From positions 1 to 43,355 of the forward strand of contig CALUOX010000010.1 in assembly GCA_944322375.1 (NCBI GenBank): DNA of 43,355 nt, written 5' to 3'. Each line of letters begins with the position of its first letter. The stretch's first letter is position 1. The position numbers and the translations under genes were made by a program. This document shows positions 32,975-41,453 of the stretch, piece by piece. The notes under the pieces were generated by a model. It made no database searches and had not been told where the DNA came from. It was given only the letters and a program-made list of their open reading frames with translations. Source of the stretch: an uncultured Alistipes sp. Its GTDB lineage: Bacteria > Bacteroidota > Bacteroidia > Bacteroidales > Rikenellaceae.

Positions 32975-33313
32975 ATTTATCTCGACTCTCCCGGATTTCA
33001 AAAATAACTCGAAAACAGACCGCGCCTTTATAAATTGCCGCCAAAGGAGACGGCATTACTTTTTATACATTATTAATACGACCGATTATGCACAAAGACG
33101 CGAAAGACACGGCAGGAACACGAAGGCCCTGCGATACCCACTAATAGGTAATTTGGCCGGAAGCGGGAACCGCATTGGAGAAAACTCCGTATCTTGCCCT
33201 CCGAATTCGAAGAAAAGGCTTCGGCAAACCGGCTTTCCGGAACTTTTTTCCTTTCCTGTTCGGACGCAAGTTGAAAACAAGACATACATTCATTAACCCT
33301 AAACTTTCCGCTT
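32975..33313 (+). other. Long untranslated leader or intergenic DNA before the TonB receptor gene
   Basis: No known riboswitch or gene is recognised here. A weak hairpin (TGCCG/CGGCA, about 33037-33056) is followed by TTACTTTTTAT and could attenuate transcription. A tiny 18-codon frame (MHKDAKDTAGTRRPCDTH, 33088-33144) might be a leader peptide but has no supporting evidence. GGAG-AAAA-CTCC near 33177-33188 is another small hairpin. Confidence 0.4.
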
Positions 33314-36160
33314 ATGAAGGATTTTTTCCGATTGAGAGTTGTATCGTTACTGCTGCTACTCTGCTGTGCGGCCTCCGTGTCGGCACAAAACAGGGTTAAG
33401 ACAACCTTCCGTGGCACCATCTATTCGATAGAGTCAAATCGGGGGGGGGAGCCTGAAAAGGTTCCTTTGGCCTATGCCGTTGTCTCCCTTCCGGAAATCG
33501 GCGTGGCCGCCGCGACCGATCTGAATGGCCAATTCGAGATCAAATCGATCGATTCCGGAAATTATCGGGTAGAGATTACCTCTCTGGGATACGAACCGTT
33601 GTCGCAGACAATCGAGATCCCCTCCGAGAAAGCTTATGAGTTCACGCTTGAGGCGACCTCCTTCTATCTGAAGAATGTCGTCGTTTCGGCCGAGTCCAAG
33701 AAGACCGGAGCCTCGACGGCTTCGAAGATCTCCAAATCGGCCATGGATCACATCCAGGCAACTTCGCTGGCCGACGTCATGTCGCTGCTGCCGGGCGCCG
33801 AGACCCGCACCTCCTCGGAAATCAAACTCCAAAGTGCCAATACATTTGCCGTACGAGACGGATCGAGTTTCGGTACGGCCGTCATCATGGACGGCGCTCC
33901 GATATCGAACAATGCAAACATGCAGACGATGTCGATAGCTCTCGGTTCGAGCGCCGCAACCAGCATCGCAACACCCAACAGCGGTATCGACATGCGAACG
34001 ATCACCACCAACAACATCGAGTCGGTGGAGGTCATCCGCGGTATCGCCTCGGCCCGCTACGGCGATATTTCGTCCGGTGCCGTAATCGTCAACAGCAAGG
34101 CGGGACGCACGCCACTCTCCGTCCAGATGGACATCAACCCCAATGTTTACATGGCATCCGTCTCCCACGGCGTGGGGCTCGGCGCACAGGGCGGCGTGCT
34201 GAACTACGGCGTGGACTACACCTTCTCCCAGATGGACCTCACGGAAGGGTACGACACCTACAACCGCGCCACGGGACGACTCGCCTATTCGAACTACATC
34301 GGGAAATGGTCAACGAACACCTCGCTGAATTTCTTCTATACCAGGGACAAGGGCGAGGCGAATCCCGACGACGAAAACGACCTGCGCAACACCAACCAGC
34401 GGGATCTGGGGCTGCGGTTCAACACCAACGGCGCCTTCAATTTCAACGAGGGCTGGTTCAAGTCGATCAAGTATGCCCTCTCGGTGGACTACACCAACAA
34501 AAAGACCTATTTCGAAGACATGCGCACCAATGCCGACTGGACCTATTCCACGTCGAAAACCGACGGTGCGATTCTGTCGAGTTTCCCCGGTCGGGACATC
34601 TATCTGGCCGACGGTACAAAGATTACCAATATCCCCGCCGAGGATATGACCGGCAAGGCTTGGCGGCTTCCGGCCAGCTACCTCGAACAATACAATCTCT
34701 ACGGCAAGGAACTTACCTCCTATGCGCAGATCTCCGCACTCTTTTCGGGCGATCTGGGCCCCACGCGCCACAGTCTGACGGTCGGTGCCGATTTCCGTTC
34801 TTCGGGCAACCTCGGAAAGGGAAAGGTCTTCGATCCCGAATGCCCGCCCTACCGCAGCCTCGGCGAGAACTTCGCTACACAGCGTGAACGGGCATTCAGC
34901 GATGTACCCTTCATGAACCATGTCGGACTCTTCCTCGAAGAGAACTTTGCAATGGACATTCTCGGACGTCGGCTCGACATCTCGGCAGGTGTCCGCTACG
35001 ACAAGGTATTCGACATGAAGAAGGGCGGAATCGCACCGCGTCTGAATCTCTCATACGAAATTCTGCCCGAACATTGGAGCATCCGGGGAGGATACGGCAT
35101 CACGTTCAAAACGCCTTCGCTGGGATACCTCTATCCCGACAACGCCTACTTCGACATCCTGAATTTCGACAACAGCGCACAAAGCGGCTTCTCCGACAAG
35201 CAGAAGTTCCAAATCGCCACGACCCATGTCTATTCGGCCGAGAACCCCGACCTCGAACTGGCGAAAACGGTCAAATGGGAGGTCGGTACCGATTTCAAGA
35301 TCGGACAGGTTCGCGGTTCGATCACCTATTACCGCGACCGCTGCGAGAACGGATACCTGTTGAGCCAGACCTTCGACACATTCAAGAGCGTCGATTACGT
35401 CCAGTATGAAGCGGCAAAACCCGCAAACGAAACCGACATGCCGGAACTGACCGTCAAGTCGTCGGACAAGATTCTGCTGAGCTACCGCACGCCGACCAAC
35501 TATTCGGCCTATGAATCCGAGGGTATCGAACTCGACATCGACTTCGGCCGTATCGACGCCATCCGCACCTCGTTCGGTCTGAACGGCGTATGGTCGAGAC
35601 ACAAGTCGTGGAAAAACTACTACACGTTCGACAACCGTCCGGGCGGCAGCACCGTAGCGGATCTCTATCCGGACATGGGCGTTTTCGAACCCGGAAACGA
35701 AGTTTCACACTACAACCGCACGACCACGAACCTGCGCGCAACACACAACATTCCGCGTATCGGTTTCGTCGTGACCCTCACGGCCAGCGTCACCTGGAAC
35801 GAACACAGCTACACGACCTATCGCAACGACTCGATCCCCGTGAAATACATCTCGCGGCTCGACGGTCAGGTCTATGATTTCGACGCCTCGAAGATCGACG
35901 ATCCCGAATTCCAGCGCATCGACATCCGACCCAACCTCAACGCCATGCGACTCATCCGCGAAGGTTCGATGCCGCCGATTCTCTGCCTGAACATCAACGT
36001 AACGAAGGAGATCCGCGATTTCATGCGTATTTCGTTCTTCGCAAACAACATGTTCCGCAGCACGCCGATCTGGGAGAGCAAGAAGTATCCGGGTAGCTAT
36101 ACCAGACGAAACTCCAGCGTCTTCTTCTTCGGTGCAGCACTGTCGTTCAAGATTAAATAA
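33314..36160 (+). CDS. TonB-dependent receptor with carboxypeptidase regulatory-like domain
   Basis: This 948-residue outer-membrane receptor has a signal peptide ending near SVSAQ (about residue 25). The regulatory-like domain spans about 30-115 (VPLAYAVVSLPEIGVAAATD, GQFEIKSIDSGNYRVEITSL). The plug spans about 120-260 (VVVSAESKKTGASTASKISK, FAVRDGSSFGTAVIMDGAPI, VEVIRGIASARYGDISSGAV). A barrel follows to residue 948. It is not a SusC by length or partner: no SusD is adjacent, and the next genes are DUF4876 and DUF6850. No STN domain is present. Substrate is unknown; peptides, metal complexes or vitamins are as plausible as glycans. A G9 tract encodes codons 43-46 and could allow on/off slippage. 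A long leader precedes it. Confidence 0.9.
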   Translation: MKDFFRLRVVSLLLLLCCAASVSAQNRVKTTFRGTIYSIESNRGGEPEKVPLAYAVVSLPEIGVAAATDLNGQFEIKSIDSGNYRVEITSLGYEPLSQTIEIPSEKAYEFTLEATSFYLKNVVVSAESKKTGASTASKISKSAMDHIQATSLADVMSLLPGAETRTSSEIKLQSANTFAVRDGSSFGTAVIMDGAPISNNANMQTMSIALGSSAATSIATPNSGIDMRTITTNNIESVEVIRGIASARYGDISSGAVIVNSKAGRTPLSVQMDINPNVYMASVSHGVGLGAQGGVLNYGVDYTFSQMDLTEGYDTYNRATGRLAYSNYIGKWSTNTSLNFFYTRDKGEANPDDENDLRNTNQRDLGLRFNTNGAFNFNEGWFKSIKYALSVDYTNKKTYFEDMRTNADWTYSTSKTDGAILSSFPGRDIYLADGTKITNIPAEDMTGKAWRLPASYLEQYNLYGKELTSYAQISALFSGDLGPTRHSLTVGADFRSSGNLGKGKVFDPECPPYRSLGENFATQRERAFSDVPFMNHVGLFLEENFAMDILGRRLDISAGVRYDKVFDMKKGGIAPRLNLSYEILPEHWSIRGGYGITFKTPSLGYLYPDNAYFDILNFDNSAQSGFSDKQKFQIATTHVYSAENPDLELAKTVKWEVGTDFKIGQVRGSITYYRDRCENGYLLSQTFDTFKSVDYVQYEAAKPANETDMPELTVKSSDKILLSYRTPTNYSAYESEGIELDIDFGRIDAIRTSFGLNGVWSRHKSWKNYYTFDNRPGGSTVADLYPDMGVFEPGNEVSHYNRTTTNLRATHNIPRIGFVVTLTASVTWNEHSYTTYRNDSIPVKYISRLDGQVYDFDASKIDDPEFQRIDIRPNLNAMRLIREGSMPPILCLNINVTKEIRDFMRISFFANNMFRSTPIWESKKYPGSYTRRNSSVFFFGAALSFKIK
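33441..33449 (+). repeat. Nine-G homopolymer in codons 43-46 of the TonB receptor gene
   Basis: The coding strand reads AATC, nine Gs, then AG (codons for Asn-Arg-Gly-Gly-Glu). The tract sits just after the signal peptide, in the linker to the first domain, so gain or loss of one G would frameshift nearly the whole receptor. Confidence 0.8.
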
Positions 36161-36179
36161 CTCCTAACAAAGCCACACC

Positions 36180-37487
36180 ATGAAAAACAGATATCTTTTC
36201 AACCTTGCTGCGCTGGCCTGCTCGGCGGCCGCTCTGGGTTCGTGCGTCGATATGATGCAGGAGGCCCACGATGCGAAGATCGTCGAGCCGATCAGTGTCG
36301 CCGTCAAGATCAATGCCGTCACGGGATTCGTCGATTCGGAAGGAAACGGCGAACCCGATCCGACGATCAACACCTCCGGGCTGAATGTCCGCTTCGTAAA
36401 CTACGACGAAGATCTCGTAACCGAGACGACCACCGATGAAGACGGCATCGCCGTTGCGGAGGTGACTCCCGGCAACTATACGATCTCCGTAACGGGCAGC
36501 ACCGAGACCGAAGGCACGACCTATTACCTCAACGGATCCGTACAAAACAAGGCGCTGATGACCGACGTCACGCCTGCGGAGGCTGCCGCATCGAACGACT
36601 ATGCCGTCACGATCCGTCCTTCGCGTGTAGGCCCGCTCTGCTTCAGCGAAATTTTCTACGCCGGCAGTCCCGGATACTACTTCCGCAACCAGTTCTACGA
36701 GATCTACAACAACGGCGACGAGGTCTATTATCTCGACTTCCTCTGCTTCGCACAGCTGCATCCCGAAAGAGCAACATTGACTCCACCGGAGTGGCCGGCC
36801 GAAGAGGGTTCGAACAACTATGTCTATGGCAAGGTAGTATGGCAGTTCCCCGGTACGGGTACGGACTATCCGCTCTACCCCGGAGAATCGGTCATCTTGG
36901 CGCAGGAGGCCGCAGACCACACCAAGAATCAGGGAGGAACAGGAGAATATGCCTTGATGGACAACTCCAAGGTTGAGTTCGAAGTGTGGTCGGGAAATGC
37001 CCAGCGCGACAATCCCGACGTGCCCAATATGGAATATGTATTCTGGGCCGGCAGCGTTAACAAGGTGCAATGGTTGACATCCGTCTTCGGTTCTGCATTC
37101 TGCCTCTACCAGCCCGGCATGAAACTCACCTATGACGATACGAGCTACTGGAAGCTCGGCGAGACAACCCAGGCACCCGTCGGCAGTTCGACCCAATACG
37201 CAAAGATCCCCGCCGGACAGATCATTGACGGAATCGAATTTGTCGATAACTCGACAATGCTCAATGCCAAGCGTATTCCGGGGTTCGTGGATGCCGGAGC
37301 CGCTTCGGTGAACGCCTCCTACAACAACACGGGCGTAACCCGCAAAAAAATCGGTGAACGGGAGGACGGGACACCCATCTATCAGGATACGAACGACTCC
37401 ACCGTCGATTTCGAAAACGTAACGCCGCCGGTGCACCGCCGCAACGGAGCGAAACAACCGGCATGGAGCTGGTCATTGAATGAATAA
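36180..37487 (+). CDS. DUF4876 lipoprotein, partner of the TonB receptor
   Basis: This is a 435-residue lipoprotein with lipobox AALGSC (mature CVDMMQEAHD). Residues of about 35-140 form a carboxypeptidase-regulatory/prealbumin-like beta domain (TSGLNVRFVNYDEDLVTETT, GIAVAEVTPGNYTISVTG). Residues of about 150-430 fit DUF4876, which resembles a lamin-tail-like beta domain (FSEIFYAGSPG, NQFYEIYNNGDEVYYLDFLC, YPLYPGESVILAQEAADHTK, NAKRIPGFVDAG). The gene lies 19 bases after the receptor and its stop overlaps the region just before DUF6850. Proteins of this family are commonly found with a TonB receptor, so I infer an outer-membrane lipoprotein that binds the receptor's cargo. No enzymatic motif is visible. 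Confidence 0.85.
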   Translation: MKNRYLFNLAALACSAAALGSCVDMMQEAHDAKIVEPISVAVKINAVTGFVDSEGNGEPDPTINTSGLNVRFVNYDEDLVTETTTDEDGIAVAEVTPGNYTISVTGSTETEGTTYYLNGSVQNKALMTDVTPAEAAASNDYAVTIRPSRVGPLCFSEIFYAGSPGYYFRNQFYEIYNNGDEVYYLDFLCFAQLHPERATLTPPEWPAEEGSNNYVYGKVVWQFPGTGTDYPLYPGESVILAQEAADHTKNQGGTGEYALMDNSKVEFEVWSGNAQRDNPDVPNMEYVFWAGSVNKVQWLTSVFGSAFCLYQPGMKLTYDDTSYWKLGETTQAPVGSSTQYAKIPAGQIIDGIEFVDNSTMLNAKRIPGFVDAGAASVNASYNNTGVTRKKIGEREDGTPIYQDTNDSTVDFENVTPPVHRRNGAKQPAWSWSLNE

Positions 37488-37506
37488 CTCAAAGACGACA
37501 TGTATT

Positions 37507-39150
37507 ATGACAACATACAACTACCTCAAACTGACAGGATGTCTTCTGATCGCCTCATGCGTATCGTTCGGCGCGGCGGCGCAGCAGGCAAACCCGGCAC
37601 CCGAAAATGCGGATGCAACTGCCGGATACGTCGTATCCCAAAACAACTCGCCGGCCTCCATCGAACGGATCAAGGTTGAAAATCTGCACTTCAGCCACTC
37701 CGAAAACGCTTCGAGCATCCAACTCGACCCGATCGGTTATTACAGCGAGGCCAGTCTGGGTCTCGATCGGGAAAAGGGATCGCTCAAACGGGTACAGGAA
37801 GGAGCCGACAATACGGCCTACAACTTCTCTACCGACGGCGGCGGCCGCCTTGCAGGTCTGCGCGACATGTATGTCTGGGGACGGTTCTCCTACACGCGCA
37901 AAAACCTCAAGGACGCGCAATACAACGCAACGCTCTTCGATCCGCTGCGCGGAACACCGTTCTATGTGGCCGATCCCAGCAAGAGCAAATGGATCAACCA
38001 GCTCTTCGACATGGAGGTAAAAGCCGCATCGCCCGTTCTGTGGAAACACGTCGTCTTCGGCGTCGGACTGAACTACCAGAACGGCCAGGCCGCAAAACAG
38101 CTCGATCCACGACCCCTCACCACGGTCTCGAAATTTGAGATCAACCCCGGCATAACGGTCCTGCTCGGCGAAAAACATGCCTTGGGCGGATACTACCGCT
38201 ATTACTCGCGCCGTGAAGACGGAAACGCATCGAACTCCGTCTCACTGGTCTATCAGACCGCCTACGTCATGAACTTCCCCGGCTTCTTCATCACGAACGA
38301 AATCGGCCCGCTCAGCGGCGACAGCCAGCGTATCTACAATGCCAACTGCATGGGCGGCGGCGGTGAATACACCTTCCGTTCGGATGCCGTACAGATCCTC
38401 CTGTCGGGAAACTACTCGCAGGAGGTGGAGGATGTCACAAACAGCTACACCACACCGAAGATGACCGGTACGACCATCGACGAACGCTACTCCATCGCAC
38501 TGAACACCAGTTTCAAACTCTCTCCGGCGAACGCGTTGTTCGTAAATCTGTCGTACGACAACCGGAGCATCGACGGAATCCAGTACGTTCAGGAGTACGA
38601 CAACTCGTTCGAGGTGGCGAAATGGATCATCAAATCCAAGAGCATCCGCTCCAACTCCTCGTCGGCCTACGTGCGCGGTTCGTTGCAGTACATGCGCACT
38701 ACCCGCCAGAACGCATACGACTGGACGGTCGGCGTCGATCTCGTGAGCGAGAAGCTCGACGACATCTACTACTTCCCGCGCAGCACGCAGAACGTGAAGA
38801 ATTTCAGCGCCAAGATCTTCGGCCGCAAGAACTTCATCATCGGCTCGCGCCACTCGCTGCTCGTGGGGCTGAACGTCGCCATGAAGTCCAACAGCGACAG
38901 CGCCATCGACTACAACGGCGGCAAGGCCGATACGGAGTGCTACCAAGATTTCACGCTCCGCGATTTCTACAGCCTCGGAACAGGTTATACCGCATTCGGT
39001 GCGGAGATCACCTATGCGCTGTCGGAGATCTTCGGCCCCCGCGGTTCGCTCTTCGTCGCCGCTGCGACCGACTACTTCAAGGCGAAGGACCACAAGGATC
39101 TATTCAATGACCGGCTGCTCGCCAGCTTCAAAGTCGGATTCATGTTCTGA
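37507..39150 (+). CDS. DUF6850-type outer-membrane beta-barrel protein
   Basis: The ATG at 37507 (MTTYNYLKLTGCLLIASCVS) gives a clean signal peptide ending near GAAAQQ and a 547-residue product. An upstream ATG at 37480 overlaps the DUF4876 end and weakens the signal. The mature protein is rich in amphipathic beta strands with aromatic girdle residues (YYSEASLGLDREKGSL, MYVWGRFSYTRKN, ALGGYYRYYSRRED, GSLFVAAATDYFKAKD). It ends KVGFMF, with the C-terminal Phe typical of outer-membrane barrels. It lacks a TonB plug. It forms a tight trio with the TonB receptor and DUF4876 gene, followed by a terminator. A passive pore or assembly partner is possible; the function is unknown. Confidence 0.8.
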   Translation: MTTYNYLKLTGCLLIASCVSFGAAAQQANPAPENADATAGYVVSQNNSPASIERIKVENLHFSHSENASSIQLDPIGYYSEASLGLDREKGSLKRVQEGADNTAYNFSTDGGGRLAGLRDMYVWGRFSYTRKNLKDAQYNATLFDPLRGTPFYVADPSKSKWINQLFDMEVKAASPVLWKHVVFGVGLNYQNGQAAKQLDPRPLTTVSKFEINPGITVLLGEKHALGGYYRYYSRREDGNASNSVSLVYQTAYVMNFPGFFITNEIGPLSGDSQRIYNANCMGGGGEYTFRSDAVQILLSGNYSQEVEDVTNSYTTPKMTGTTIDERYSIALNTSFKLSPANALFVNLSYDNRSIDGIQYVQEYDNSFEVAKWIIKSKSIRSNSSSAYVRGSLQYMRTTRQNAYDWTVGVDLVSEKLDDIYYFPRSTQNVKNFSAKIFGRKNFIIGSRHSLLVGLNVAMKSNSDSAIDYNGGKADTECYQDFTLRDFYSLGTGYTAFGAEITYALSEIFGPRGSLFVAAATDYFKAKDHKDLFNDRLLASFKVGFMF

Positions 39151-39180
39151 TATGCCGAACTGTCTTATTATGAATTTCTT

Positions 39181-39228
39181 ACGACACAAGGAGAAGAACC
39201 TCTTCGGGTTCTTCTCCGATGTCGTTTT
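39181..39228 (+). terminator. Strong terminator between DUF6850 and the peptidase pair
   Basis: GGAGAAGAACC (39190-39200) pairs with GGTTCTTCTCC (39207-39217). An outer ACGAC/GTCGT stem (39181-39185 and 39221-39225) adds to it, and TTTTC follows. A TATAATTTTTG sequence at 39237-39247 just beyond is one base too long for a -7 element but may be a weak promoter for the peptidase genes. Confidence 0.85.
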
Positions 39229-39254
39229 CACAAACGTATAATTTTTGTCCCGAC

Positions 39255-41447
39255 ATGTACAAACAGTTGTCCCGATTTCTTCTGGGGTGCGCCCTGCTGA
39301 CCACCGCCCCGGCGGCCCGATCCCAAACCGTCGAGCCCCCCGCAATCGAAGGAAAGCACCCATTCGCCATCCTTGTCGATGCGCAAACGGCCGAGAGATG
39401 CCGGCCCCAGATCCAAGCCTACAAACAGACCCTCGAAAGCGAAGGCCTTCCCGTCTATGTCGTATCCAACACATGGACCGCACCCGAAGAGGTGCGGCAG
39501 ATCCTTGTCGATCTCCATCACAACAAGGGGCTGGAAGGCTGCGTTTTCATCGGCGATATTCCCATTGCAATGGTGACCAAGGCCCAGCACCTCACATCGG
39601 CCTTCAAGATGGACGAGTACAGGTTCGACATTCATGAGGCCTCCGTTCCGTCGGATCGCTTTTACGACGACTTCGACCTGCAGTTCATCCCGCAGGGAAC
39701 CCCCTCGAAAGGGCTCTTCCACTACTACGAACTCGCGCCCGACTCTCCGCAGTACATCTCCTGCGACATCTATTCGGGACGCATCAAGGCCCAGACGGCG
39801 TTCGGCGATCCCTGTGAACAGATCGCCCGCTACCTGGAGAAGGTCGTCCGCGAACACCGCGCCGCAACCTCCTTCGACCGGTTCGTATCCTATACGGGAG
39901 ACGGCTCCTACTCCAACTCCCTCGTTGCCTGGCGCGACGAGCAGATGCTTCTCGACGAGCAGTTCGGCGATACGTTCCGGCATGTCCAGGGGGCAAAGTT
40001 CCTGCGCTACTCCATGCAGCCCTTCATGAAATCGACCCTGATCCGGGAAGTGCGGCGCGACGACCTCGACATGATGGTCTTCCATGAACACGGCCTTCCC
40101 AATCGGCAATACCTCTCCGGAACACCCTACGTGTCGTCGGCCGAGGAGGCTGCAGAGGAGATCGGCTACATCCTCCGCGGACGTGCCCGACGTTCGGCCG
40201 CAAGCCGGAGATCCGCCGTCCGACAGGCCGAACGGCTCGGACTCGACACCTTGTGGTACTGCGCCGTCGATACGCCGGAACAACTCCGCAAAGACTCCAT
40301 CGCCGATCTGCGCAGCGGCATCATCCTCGAAGAGGTCGCACGGATCAAGCCCAATGCACGCTTCGTCATCTTCGACGCCTGCTACAACGGCGACTTCCGG
40401 GAAGACAACTTCATCGCCGGGCACTACATCCTCTCGGACGGCCGCTGCGTGACCGCCTTCGCAAACAGCGTCAACGTCCTGCAGGACAAATCGGCATTCG
40501 ACCTGCTCGGACTGCTCGGACAGGGACTCCGGCTCGGCGCCTGGGCGAAAAACATCCATATTCTGGAGTCGCACGTCATCGGAGACCCGACCTATCGGTT
40601 TACTCCGGCAGGCCCCGATCCGAAGATCAATGAAATGGCGCTGAAAAACGACAACGGATTCTGGCTCGCACAACTCGACAGCGAGATTCCCGACGTCCAG
40701 AATCTCGCCATGATCCGGCTTTGGGAGAACGACTGCCCCGAATTGACGGAGATACTGCTCGACAAAATGGCCGCTTCGCCCCATGCCGTCGTGCGATACA
40801 ACGCCTTCCGGCTGCTGGAGTCGGTGGGCGGTGAGGCCTTCAACAAGGCGCTGCGCATGGCCGCATACGACCGGTTCGAGTTCCTGCGCCGCGTTGCCGT
40901 TACCCGGATGGGGCGTGTCGGCGACGACTCGTTCATCCCCGTTCTGATCGACGTCTATACCCAGGACCGGAATGCCGCGCGGATCGTATTCAACATCGGG
41001 GAATCGATCCAGTGCTTCGACAGCAAAAAGGTGACAAAAGCCATCGACGACTACTTCGCCGACAAGACCTTCTTCCATGCCGACTCGCTCAAGAAAGAGC
41101 TTCTCTACAAGGTCAACGGATACAACGGAGTACCGGCCGCCGCCGAGGCGCTGTCGGAGATCCGCAACCCGGAGACCTCCGAAGGGATGAAGCTGGCAAG
41201 AATCTCGTTCCTCAAGAACCGGCCCTACCACCAGATCACCGATGAGCTCATCGCACTGCTCCGCGACGACTCCCAGTCCGAAACATTGCGCATTCGGCTG
41301 GCCGAGGCGCTCGCCTGGTTCGACCTCTCCGTCCACAAGGATGAGATCGCACGCGCAGGTCGGGAACTGCTTGCCCGGCCGTCCCTTTCAGCGCCCTTCC
41401 GAAAAGAGCTTACCCGAATGGTCAACCGGTTGGAATCGAAAAAATAA
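39255..41447 (+). CDS. Exported gingipain/caspase-like (C25-type, clan CD) cysteine peptidase with helical-repeat tail, paralog A
   Basis: I start at 39255 (MYKQLSRFLLGCALLTTAPA) for a signal peptide ending near RSQ; the product has 730 residues. The middle shows the C25-like pattern: VFIGDIPIAMV (about 97-107), VPSDRFYDDFDL (131-142) and IYSGRIKAQ (172-180). A hydrophobic strand then ends in HEHG (His279, Gly280), and VIFDACYNGDF supplies Cys376. These are the His-Gly and Ala-Cys signatures of clan CD peptidases. Residues of about 455-730 look like HEAT-type helical repeats (LAMIRLWENDCPELTEILLD, VVRYNAFRLLESVGGEAFNK). No type IX sorting domain is seen. It lies 6 bases upstream of its paralog. 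Peptidase activity and export are inferred; the target is unknown. Confidence 0.8.
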   Translation: MYKQLSRFLLGCALLTTAPAARSQTVEPPAIEGKHPFAILVDAQTAERCRPQIQAYKQTLESEGLPVYVVSNTWTAPEEVRQILVDLHHNKGLEGCVFIGDIPIAMVTKAQHLTSAFKMDEYRFDIHEASVPSDRFYDDFDLQFIPQGTPSKGLFHYYELAPDSPQYISCDIYSGRIKAQTAFGDPCEQIARYLEKVVREHRAATSFDRFVSYTGDGSYSNSLVAWRDEQMLLDEQFGDTFRHVQGAKFLRYSMQPFMKSTLIREVRRDDLDMMVFHEHGLPNRQYLSGTPYVSSAEEAAEEIGYILRGRARRSAASRRSAVRQAERLGLDTLWYCAVDTPEQLRKDSIADLRSGIILEEVARIKPNARFVIFDACYNGDFREDNFIAGHYILSDGRCVTAFANSVNVLQDKSAFDLLGLLGQGLRLGAWAKNIHILESHVIGDPTYRFTPAGPDPKINEMALKNDNGFWLAQLDSEIPDVQNLAMIRLWENDCPELTEILLDKMAASPHAVVRYNAFRLLESVGGEAFNKALRMAAYDRFEFLRRVAVTRMGRVGDDSFIPVLIDVYTQDRNAARIVFNIGESIQCFDSKKVTKAIDDYFADKTFFHADSLKKELLYKVNGYNGVPAAAEALSEIRNPETSEGMKLARISFLKNRPYHQITDELIALLRDDSQSETLRIRLAEALAWFDLSVHKDEIARAGRELLARPSLSAPFRKELTRMVNRLESKK

Positions 41448-41453
41448 TTCGCT

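Noticed and set aside
32975..33313. Cobalamin, TPP or SAM riboswitch in the TonB receptor leader
   Set aside because: None of the diagnostic conserved boxes of these classes was found in the leader.
39228..41336. Minus-strand frame of 702 codons opposite peptidase paralog A
   Set aside because: Paralog A has conserved motifs shared with paralog B, and the minus frame has none.
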